A stretch of 64,000 bases of DNA, from contig JASANG010002173.1 of the NCBI GenBank assembly GCA_030248215.1, positions 62,001 through 126,000 of the forward strand, in the 5' to 3' direction. The stretch is from Enoplolaimus lenunculus. Its lineage: Eukaryota; Nematoda; Enoplea; Enoplida; Thoracostomopsidae. The notes beneath the pieces were generated by a model that saw only the letters and a program-made list of their open reading frames with translations, was not told the DNA's origin and did no database searches. This document shows positions 34,301 to 46,300 of the stretch, piece by piece. The translations under genes and the position numbers were made by a program. Every line of letters starts with the position of its first letter. Within the stretch, counting starts at the first letter, position 1.

Positions 34301-37300
34301 GTATTTTTAAAAAATTTCGCTTCTCAATACTGTGTAGAAATATCATTCCTATTTAATTTTGGAGCAGCTGTTCTTAAATTGAAAACGTTATTTCAATGTA
34401 TTTCGATTCTCTTGTTTAGGCTCAAGCCAAGGCGCACAGTTTTCCCGTTATTTCAATTGAAACGACTTTGTCGGAGAAGTCAACTGTTCCTGAAGTAAGC
34501 AGTCCGTTGTTTACATATTGTCTGATATACTCAAAATTGGAAGTGCTACGATGTTATTCAGTTATAAACAGTATGTTAGGCATGTTTACATTGAAGTTTA
34601 GAAACTATTATTGGTGTTTGCTAAATAATTTTTTAAGATCCTACAAGTTTCTGTACGAAATTTTGATCAACACCAATAATACAGATTTGACTTTGGTGTA
34701 TTTTTCCTAGAAGAAGAACAACGGTTGATTTTAGATTATCGAACGTCGAACTGCATCAACGTCGGTTTGGTGGTCTGCGTTAGCAAAAAAACCAAACGGC
34801 AGTTCATTGAAACCAGACTGTGTTGTTATTGAAGATGAACATCAACCGGCAAATAATATGTCCATCACAATGGACCCAGTAGGCCACGAGGAGAAAGAAC
34901 CAGAAATTGAAATAAGGGATGAGTTTGTTACACAGTTGCCCAATGAGCTTATGCAGAAAGAGGCTGAGACGGTAGTCATATGTGGTAGGAAAGACGAGGA
35001 GGGAGTTGATCCAACTGATGCGAGTAGCTCTGTACCGCGCGGTGACCAGGTGAACATTATTGATTCTCGGATTCTTGAGAATATTTGCGTTGATAGCAGT
35101 GTTTGTGATAAGGATACATGCAAACACGGCTCTAAACTGTCTGGCAATGATGTTACTAAAGCACGTGATCAAAGACAACAGACCCTTCAAGTTAATCAAC
35201 TGGATTTGATTAATGGAAACAGCGGTGCAATTTCGAATGAAACTCGTGAAAAGTGGACGACAAGGCAACTTGAAAACTTAGCGGTAAGTGAAGTTCGACA
35301 AATTCTGTTGCTTAGAACGTGTAGTGTAATAAAAATTAATACTGCAGTAAACTAGCGTTCTCTAGCATAATCTTGACTTGAAGCGTTGTTCAAGCGTTTT
35401 GGAGTTCAACGTGCAGACATCGAGTTTTGCAGTATCAAGTCGCGAATACGAAACTCGAACAGAACACAGTTGTGCAGTGTCAGCTTCGAAGCCTAAAGCA
35501 ACTCTTGGATTTAGGTGGTCGTTGTGTTGTACGTAAATCGTTCTTTGCTATGTAGGTGTCTTTTGCAATACATTTTGTTTATTTTTATCAGGATGTCACG
35601 CCGCATCAAGGACAATTGGATTTGCGTCCGTTAAATTTATTTCGTTCGCATTTTGTACGTTACGCTCAGTTGTTTGATAAACGCTTTCTGACTGGTGACA
35701 TTGAGATTTGGGTGCCGGACAAGTCTTCAGGAAGGTTGGCCACTGTGAAAGCTCATCGTTTGATAATCGAAACGCAGTGTCCAGAATTTTGGCAACTGGT
35801 TAGTCGGAAACTAGCGTCACGCGGACACTTAGTTGTAATAACAGTAGCACAATTTGGTTGTAGCTGATTTAAATAGCATACTAAAGTGAAATAATTCTTT
35901 TTTTATTTTCCAATTATACACCGCTATTTTTTTGCTGAATAGCATTTTCTTGGGTTGTAAATTAAATTGAAGTGGTTCGGTTAGCACATTTGCTTTACGA
36001 CTCCGCTGTTTTTCATTTTTCTTTCCTTCTTTGTTCCCCCATCGAGTGAACGTGTTAGCGTTATATGTCGGCAGCCACATGGCGGCCACTGTCACGCAGC
36101 ATTTTCATCACTTCTTCTGGTCGCTTCCATAGGTTCTCTATACTAACATCTGAGCCCAGAAGCTCGTGTCTGGACCGTTGCATGGCTGGACAGTCTGTCA
36201 TTAAATGAGCAACATCATCTGGCGTTTCTCCACCTAGGTTGCATTGGTCGGTCGAAGAAAAATAGTAAACTTGATGAAAACATATATTTACCGCCAAAAT
36301 TTTGGCGTTAACGGCCTTGGCTGTCTCTGTTTTGTACAATCTAATATGTTGATTAAAACTTTCGCAACTACCCAAATTTGGCAATATATTATTCGTCAGT
36401 TATACGAAACATTGTTATTTAAAGCATTTTTATATTGTGTAAAGTGTCTGTATTTTATTTATAGCTTGAAGACAACAAGTTTGATTTGGAGGATATCATG
36501 GATGCCAAGTGTTGCGAGCTGCTGCTTAAATATTTTTATACAGCTTGTATTGATTGTGACGATGATAGCCTTCGCACCATACAATTGTGGTCAAAAAGGT
36601 CAGTACTTGCTACATTCCTGATTATATGAGTTAATTCGTCTAACATGACGTCATTATAATATATTTCTAGAAGTCTAGAATACATGTGCTGGAAGCGAAT
36701 AAGAAGCCAGTAACGGATACTACTTGAACATAATTTGAGATTTTTTCACTCCGGCGTGGCTGGGTTTTTGTTTGATTTCCGCTTTCCAGGTTAAATTTAA
36801 TCGCATTGGACGAATACGTTTCTTGTAACCTGGCTCACGACCGACCAGTAACAAACAGTTTTGCAACTTCGGGGTTTTCGGTTGACTCGCGAGCAGGGCA
36901 ACCTTTTGGCCATACAATTGATGGGTTGCACGTTGTTGCTTCATCTCTGGATCAAACGGCATATTCCGACGGCTGCAAACAACCGGAGAGTGTATCTACG
37001 TTCGAGACGCCTTCAAATGTTGTTCGAGTATCAAATAGTAACATGGTGTTAAAGAAAAAACTTCCCGTTGAAAAGAAAGACGATGTCTTGGCTAGAGGAA
37101 ATGTTTGTGAACAAACCAAAACGGAGTACGTTCTAAACGAAAGCAAAAGTTCCGCTGATACAATGACCGAAATCAAACAAACGACGCAAACAAGCCGATG
37201 TTGCACTCCTGGGTTGTTTGATGAAGACGGCAGTAGCAATAATGTTTTTGATTCTGTTAAAAAAGGTAATAACGGAAACGGGTATGTTGTTTTGGATTTA

Positions 37301-40300
37301 TGTCGTATTTAAGTGTTGCCAAAATTTTCAAACGGATTCAATGGCTAGGTTTCGGAAATTTTGCTTATGTATTTACTTAAGAAAATACTTAACTTTTCGA
37401 ACAAAATAGATAAATGCCAAACGTAAGCCGCTGTCATAATAAAATAGTAATAATTCTGCTATATATTAAAGAGGCACCACGAATCTACAATTTCAGTTAG
37501 ACCAAGGTTAGTATGCCTGAGCTGCTAATCTGTAATACGTCAAATTTAATCAGCGACTTAAGTATTTAGTTAACTTAAGTAAGCTTTTAACAGCCAATAT
37601 TGTTAAGTAATTGCTTATCACGTACTTAAGTACTAAGCCGTAATTAAGTATGGTGTCATAAACCCAACCAGTATAACAGAACTAATGCTCTACATATTAG
37701 ACAGTTCAAAATTCGAAAAATAACTGTTGATATGCTATACGCTTACTGATGTCCTTACCTGTTATTAGAAATGGTTTAAAGCAAATAGTATTTGCGTAGC
37801 GAAAAATTTGAGGGTTTGTTGATACTCAGCAGTATATTTTATACGTTTCAAATATTTCGCTCGTTTTAGATTCAGTCGAGTGCATAGACCTTACGCATGA
37901 TGGCAATGCAGTCTCACCACAGTCTGTTGAGCATGTCACAATTCTTAGCAGCGACCAATGTGAAGATGGCAAAGTCTCAAATGATACTGTTTCGTCGCGT
38001 ACCAGCTCACCAATAGCACCAGCGCAGAGAAGCAAAGATTTTTCTGATGATAGCTGTGATAATGTAGCGCAGGATGATGGCGGGAAAATAAGCAACAATC
38101 TTCAAGTTTCTGGGCACGAAATTTCGACGCAAACTAATTATGATACGGCCAACGAAGATTGCCAGAAAGCGCTTTATGGACCAAATGGCATTGTACAGGT
38201 CGAGGATTTTAGGGATAGAAAACAGGCAGCTGAATCCGATATTATATCGGTTGGTGAAGAGGTGGATTGGAAAGTTAATCGTGATGTGAACACAAACCTT
38301 CAGTGTCTAGGTCCAATGCAGCCTCTCAGACAGTCAGAGTGTTCTGCGTTTGTTCGTTATAGTCAGTCACCAATGCATAATAAACAAACTGTGCACGAAG
38401 CTACTAAAACTCCGCAAACCCTTGAAAATGAGGAGAATGCATCTGCTGTTTTTTGTGATAATGGGGTATTGCGACGTTCGGTTACGATTGCTTCACCTGA
38501 GAGATTGATTCAAAGACAAGAAAGTACTGTGCGAGCCGAAACTGTCGATTTTGCTAGATTAAAAAATGTATGTAAGTCTGTTGCTAATTGCAGCGGTTTG
38601 CCAGCTACATCGCCCGTAATCAATGAACAGCGAAGCCTAACTGAAAGTGAAGGTTTGAGGACTATTCTAATGTCAAAGCAAGGCTCTGATGGTAATTCGT
38701 TGTTGCGAAAAGATAGTACTTTCGGTGCTCGGTCACCAAAAGTAGTTGAGATTTTAACGCCGCCTATAGTTGATGGGCAGGAACAAATCGGTTATGGCAA
38801 TTGCCCTGGTTATATCAGGAGAACATTGTTTGGTAACAAAGACAGCGTTGAAAAACGCGACGATCAGATGGATACGTCAAAAACACAAGATATGGGAACT
38901 CAAACTAGCGTTTTTTTGGATCCACGCGGTACCCCCCATGCAATGCTAACCAGACGGCTAAAACCTTGTTTGTATAGTAAGGAACTTGATGTGGTTAGGG
39001 AAAAGAAGCGGTATTCTTCAAGTTACCTTCAACGCTCGCAAACCCGAAATACCAAACGCTCAAGTTCCAAACTGCAATTGGTGGCCGAAAATTGCAAACC
39101 AACTTCTGAGAGCGGTCTTATGAACATTTCATACAACTATAAAACATCTGGTGAAAGCCAAACTCTGGAAGTTACGGACGCTCTGCTGCAGACAGGTGCT
39201 AGGAATGCTCATCGACCCGAAAGTATCAAAATTCCGAATAGAGATCGCAGTTCAGAAATAGGTGACAGTACCAAACTTTGTGTGGCTGAGGTGCTTTTGT
39301 CTCAGAACTTAAGCATTGTGTCGCATTCGGATAGAATGGAAAACAAAGAACTTGTTGCACCGGATGGAAAAAGTGGTGAGTTGCATAATTTTTTGTATTA
39401 ACCGTTAAATTCATCGGTTAAGAATTATCTGGTTTTCGATGATTGCTATAATCATATCAGTAACTTTAATCCATTTTTACAAAAACATTGTGGCTCGTGT
39501 GGTGAATTTGATTAGATATAAACATTGTATGTTATATTATTGTTTAATGGTCAAAATTGTTTGTTTATACCCGTTATTGTGAAAAGTTTTTATAGCTATT
39601 TAAGGCAATGGTTACAGCATCGGACCGGTAATTCGTCGTCGGTTCAAATCCAAACACATCCAAAGCAAAAATTTTTGTGAGGGTTGTATAATATGATACT
39701 GCTAAATCTTTGAATAATCATTACCTGCCGCCGATGGTTTAATTTACGTATTATACGCAACAGGATATATGGATTCATTGACAGCAGTTGAATTCGAAAC
39801 TGCTCAAGATAATACTAATATTGTGGAAACATCCAATCGGACAAAGCTTTCTGCCTTCACACCGCTCACTCGGTTGAAAAACGAGGGTTTCGCTGTAATG
39901 AAAACCAAAAATATAACGCCTCAGCCAACCTATTCGACTATGCCGACGCCGGAATTACGGGTAAAAACCAACATTGAGTTGATATATTATGCTAGATGGT
40001 GAATACTAAGTATTAGCCGAACTTTAGTATGCAAACGTTAATTTATCGTATAAAAGCGAACGCAGGCAAAGGTTGCAAAGTGCATTGCATAAATTTGAGT
40101 CTTTGATTTTAAATATTAATCAATTTTAGCCATATATTTCACCTATCATAGTTCTTATTGTAGACAGGTAGAATGTGAAGTATTGCCGTAAAATTCTGTA
40201 ATGTTTTTTGCCAGAAGCGCAGGCAGAATGGGGCGGGGGCCTTTCTTCCCGAATTTTTTTCTGGCTACGCCAGTTATGTTTGTGGCTAAGGTTATAATCA

Positions 40301-43300
40301 TTATCCATAAGTATGTCTAATTGAAGTAAAGAATTTCTGTATGCACTTATTGGTTTTAGTACTTTGTTGAAAAATAGATATGTTTATTGTTTAGAACGAA
40401 CTGAATCGATTCGGCCTGAAGCCGTTGGCGCGTCGAAAAGCTGTCGTTCTGTTGAATAAAATATACGAGGAGACGCACCCGGGTAATGTGTAAACGGATT
40501 GCTATGTGTTTTGGTTCTTGCTATACTATGCCAAATCGTTTTCGTCTGCTAGGTTGTTGCACTTAGTTGCACAGTTGCTGTCATTTTCAAGAGGAAATTT
40601 TAGCTAAAACCTCGGATCAAGATTCAAAAGATAATGCTTGCATCCTTGGCAGGTTTTCGCTTCTTCAGCGAATTAGCTTATTTTGTTCTTATTTTAGTGA
40701 TATCAGATAAATCGTTTGGACCTAGTACGTCAACGCCAAAGTGCGCAGCTCCAACTGGTCCAAACATTCGAGATGGTAATATTAAAGACAAGGCTAGTTC
40801 GACAGGTAATTATGCTAAGCAGTTTTGTTGAATTTTCTAAGTAGCTGTTTTGAAAGACAGAACGGTTAAAATGTGGAAAATGATTAAAATAGATCTGTAT
40901 AGTAAAATATTTGACGTGGTTATTTGATGTATTACTGAGGATGAAGTTACTTGGACAATAAAAATGAATTTGCTCATCTACAATATAAAAATCGAGCAAT
41001 AAAATTAATCTTAAAATCTGCATAGTGACGCATTACGGGTGTCACGAACTTTTAGCTAACATTAACACTTGGTACCAATTCGAACTAGCAAATGGCTGCT
41101 GGTTAACAATGTAACTGTACACTGTTGTTAATGTTTTAACTTTATTCTAATTATAACGTTCTAGAACACGTTGCTTGTGAAACAAGCACTTCGCCTGCAA
41201 GTATTGCAAGTCAAGTAGTGTCTTCGGTTTCTGTGATGGTTGCGCCATCTATATCAAATTCGCAGTTGCCATCTGTGCAGCACACGTCAAAAGGCTGCGG
41301 GCTTGATGTTGTGTCAACCGGAGAAACACCGCTGCTCGATAGACTGAAGCGAAGGCTTGGTGCACGTGCGGTGGATCCTTTTGCTGGTGGAACAGTCAAT
41401 GGTTTGGGACAACCATCTCTTAAAAATTCATCTCAGATGAGTCGTTTTGATAGTAATGACTCAAATGGTGCTGATGCACGGAGAACTGAGTGTGGGCTGC
41501 AGCAAAAATCCAGTCAGAAGTCTCCTGTGCAAATTTCACGGGAAAAAGAGCAAAGTCCGTCAGAAGCTAAGTCGAAGCACCGTGAAGAAGATTCTTCGTC
41601 TAGTGAAACGGATTCGGACTCTGATAACCAAGGGTATGGTCCATATAAGCAGGGACGCGGGCTGTACAGGGTGAAACCAAAAGTCGCATTGTTCTTATAA
41701 TGACTTTGCGAATGTGTTTCTATGAATCACTGAATGTTAGCTAAGACAGACCAGAAAACAATACCATATATCTCTAAGTAATTGATATGGCCGTCCCTAA
41801 TCCTGTATGCTGGCTATGTGTGTATTGAAGTGTTATGGTGCATTGGTGCATGTAAGAAGTGACCAAATTTTAAAATTTTGTGGTATAATATATTGTCTTA
41901 TAATGAGAAGTTTTACATAAAAAAAAAACGCAAACTCAGCATTTTTTCCAATCCACCTACGTAAAACATAAGCTTATCTGTTAAATTTCTAGAAACAGTA
42001 TTGTTTGTCTTGAAGAATCTATGACTGCCGTTGATCCGTGTGCGGACGAAGAAGACACTGCTGCGGCGTCACAGACACAGGTAAAAAGAATTACTAACTT
42101 ACTCGATTAGAACAATCGTTGATAGCAATTAAATATAAGCTAATCATCTGTACCAGCTTTGTTTTTGTTTGTTTTATTGTGTTAAAAGCAAATTTAAATG
42201 TTTTAATTATTTCGTTAGCTACACATGATTACAATGTAATCACGCCAGGGTGAGACCGAATCACTTTGACCGAATCCGAATTCGAACCATACATTTTGCA
42301 AATTTCAGATATATCTATAATTCATATTTTTGTTTGTAATTTTGCTATTTCAAAATCTCAAACATTGCATAAAGCGAACTCGCTATTATATGGTATGTTG
42401 CAAAATATACCTAAAGTTACCTATCTGCCAGTGTAACTCAGAATGTACCTAATTTCGATGATATGGCTAACTTAAATTAAACGCCATGAAATTATTGTAA
42501 CAGATGTGGTTTAAGATGCAGTTTTGTTACAGGTACAAACCAGGAAACAAATCTAATGATGCAAACGTATGCATCTTGGCAATTGGTTACTGAATTCCGT
42601 TCCACTAATAATAAAATCTACTTTAAGTGACTACTTGAATTGGAAAAATGTAACCGTAAAATTATTTTTGAACATTGTTGGATTCGGATTTTTTGCTGAA
42701 TCCGAGCTTTTGTCACCGCCCTGCGTGACACCTTCAATGTTTCAGGCAGACTGTAATGTGAAAAACGTACATGAACTGCTTCGAAATTTATTACTTTCGG
42801 ACCACGATTTTTATAGGCGCATTTTAATGTATGAGGTTAGTTTATTTTTCCTATTTAAAGTTAAGTAATTTTCTTAGATACCGTACAGCGCAGTTTGACG
42901 AGTGACCGAGACTAAAGTATTTAATAAGGGAACTAGCGGTACAGCTCAATTGCTTTGTGTTTTAAGGAGGTTGGCCGTGTGTTGGTCGCAGAATTTAAAG
43001 TTTTGCTCGATGCTACATTGTCATTGTTATAAAATTGTTATTCGTTTAAAATGCTATTACGTATTTTAGCCTATACATCTGGACGAGTTCAAAGCTCGCG
43101 TGAAAGCCGCCGGAATTAAGCCTCGCGTGTGCAGTCAAGAAGCACTAGTCAACTTTCTTGATCAAAATGTAAGTTGAGATTTGGGAAAAGTTTGCATTAT
43201 TAGATTTCCATAATATACACCAAAATTTGTTAAGAAACTAAACGAACCTTATCGCAGTAAGATGTGGAAGGCAATCAGTTACTGCGTAATAGTGTTGTGT

Positions 43301-46300
43301 TATGCACTTGTGATGCTCGAAATATTATGACGATGACCTAGAGAAGTAGGAATTGATTTTTTACAAAACCTATATCCTACCTCAAAATCAAGTTATTTGT
43401 TATTCAATTTTTAGCTAGAAGATAGCTTAAATTAAACCAATTTTGATAGACTGAACATAATTATGTCATTAGCTTTTTGACTAAAATAAATTATCGGTAA
43501 TCTGAGACTGGGAACGTTTCAGTGTATCGCATTCACTATGAAAGACGTCAATCGTGGCGTACGTCGGAACAAGAGGCGGCGAAAATAATTACGATGCTAT
43601 AGCGCTGTTTTTCGTTCAAATATAGAAAAATATATTTTGTATACGTTGTAGTATATTTTGTAGCATGCTTATGTTGCTGCAATTTTCAACGGATTCAGGA
43701 TATTCAACCAAAATTTGTAAGCTGTAGTCAAAGCGCCATGCGGATCAAAATCCAGTTTAAGCATGACCTCGCAGAAGGCTGTGTATTTGTATTTTTACTT
43801 ATTGTTAAAAGTCTCTGGTAAAACCGTGGTACAGTGAAATTTTAGGGGCGGAACGTTTTTCTGGGACAGCATTAGAGTACTCTTATGCTTTAGACTAATT
43901 TTTTGCTTGGCTAAGGTTTAGGCTAAGAAATATGTTCGTTGGCTTAGGCTTAGGAATATGTTCATTTTTAAGCTTTAGGCTGAGGCGTAGGCTTAAACTT
44001 AATGTATATAATACTGTTCCGCCCCTGTTGTTTACATTGGCCATTGTTTCTAACCATCGAATTAAACTTAAAGGCTTGGGTTTTCTGCAGTAGGAGTTGT
44101 TGGTTAAAATTACAGCGCATGTCGTATGTGATGTTAATTATAGTTATTCAATAGTAAAATATTGTTATCAATTAGTTTTTAATTTAGTCCATATAACTGG
44201 TTAAATTTTTAAAAATAAAAAATTGAGCGTTAGTTTGTAGTGAGGAATTTTGTGCTTTTTGGACATTTTGATAGTTAAAAATTATTCATTGTAAATTTTT
44301 TAATTTGCAAGATATGGTGCAATTGCTGTTAAATGGAAATAAGCAATGTGTAACCGGATATCTGGTTCCGGTAAAAATCGGTGTCCGTTTCAGTTTCCCA
44401 AATCTTAAAAATTTCGATGCGTCCGCCATTTTTCCCTTGAAATCTTTGACGGATTGGTGAATTTATGCACGTTTCAATTTCGTTGTTAGAAAAAGATTCT
44501 TGAAACTCTTATACTTCAATTTCCGTTTCGTTATTTCGATTACTATCCGTTTCCGTTATTTTTACTATCCGTTTACATCCTGGAAATAAATATTTAAGCA
44601 ATTTTCGTGACAGGCCATTCATGTGACAATTAACTTGTGATGCTGTCAACGATGGAACGCATTAAAATGATAACAGAAACGCCCCCCTAGCTTGTCAGAA
44701 TATCTATGATTTATTTCAAAGCTCTGAGCCCCCATTTCTAAATGATATAATCCTTGACTAATCAACGTTTTAAGATATATTTTACTGCATCCTGACCACT
44801 ACTGTAACAACAGGGTTCTTAGTGCTTATAAAGAATTTGATCATCACTGAGAATCGCACATCTGTAGCTGCCGAAATAGCTACTAGACACTGTACGCAGT
44901 GTTTAATAATTCTCAGAGCAAAATCTCTACAAGACTAGAGCCTCCACGGGCTCGAACGTCAAGCTCCTATAGCTCAGTTGTCATCGTAAAAGCTTCCAAT
45001 CCGAGAGACTGGGGATCGAATCTTACCTTGAAATTACATGTCATATGAAATTGAAAATTTTCAAGTCAAAAAGGGTTAATTGAAAATTCTCAGTTAGTAT
45101 GTATAACTCTTTAACTCATAGAGTATACTATGAACAACTAAATACTAGTAATATACGAGCAACACAGACACTGTACGCAGTGTTTAACAATTCTAACGTA
45201 TATGCGCAGTGCAAAATCTACAAGACGTGAGAGCTCCTAGTGCTCGAGCGTGAAGCTCGTATAGCTGACTTGTTGACTTGTCATCGTAAACACCTCCAAA
45301 CCGAGAGACTGGGGTTCGAATCTTACCTTGAAATTACATCTCATACGAAATTGAAAATATTCGTGTGAGAAAGGGTAAAATTTTGGCCGGACGCCGGCTG
45401 CTCTCCGAAATAGGCTGTACGAAATTACACAAACTGAGTCAAATTAACGTGGGACTCAGTGGGTCGAATTTGACTCGGAGGGGTCGAATTTGACTCTGAA
45501 GGGGTCGAATTTGACTCTGAAGGGGTCGAATTTGACTCGGAAGGGGTCGAATTTGACTCGGAAGGGGTCGAATTTGGCTCGGTTTGTGTAGCCCCATGTG
45601 GCATATTTCAGAAAAAGTCAATGTTACCCACCATTTTTTGCAGGTTAGCCATACGTCACTTCTTTTAAATTTTAACCTTCAGGCATCTATAAATTGCAAG
45701 CTTAATTTCGCTAACAAGCTGTACATGATGGTTAACTGCGAAACGTGCGCTTACTATCGCTCTGAGCTGAAACGTTTCCGTAAATATTTTAATTGTTGGT
45801 ATGCGGCGGTGATCGAAAATGTGGACGAAAACGCTGGGACTGGCAGCGACCATTTCGCGAGCGTCGATCAGGACATCGATGCTTTTGACAGTGAGCACAC
45901 GGTTGATCGAGAAGGATACGAAACAAATACAACAGATGATATAATTGGTAATAAAGGGAGTGATCATCACAGTGAAGATCTCATTTCTGGTGAAGGTATC
46001 TGCGACGGTGATGGGATTGATTCCGCGGACGACACTCTTGCTGAAAATGCCAATGAGAGTAGGTCTAGCAGCGAGTTTCATGGCTATTCCTCAGTATCGG
46101 AACCGGAAGACGGTGATATCGAAGAAGAAAAGCCTGAAAAGTTGTGTACTGGATCAAGTTCAATAATGATTGATCCGCCAGGTAGGGGTAATAACGATCG
46201 AGGGTGTACTGAAACAGACAAAGGTCCCATTGGTGACAATGTGGATCAAAGTGATGCGTTGGAACCTGATGAAAATGTTAACTCACGGTTGTTTGCAAAC

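Noticed and set aside
40592-40655. An additional SLX4 exon with the frame ILAKTSDQDSKDNA
   Set aside because: Its donor phase does not fit the next exon, whereas skipping it joins 40482 to 40698 in frame directly after the SAP region.
45439-45621. A repetitive protein on the minus strand (repeated IRPLPSQ-type units)
   Set aside because: It is the translation of the tandem GAGTC units of a palindromic transposon-like element.
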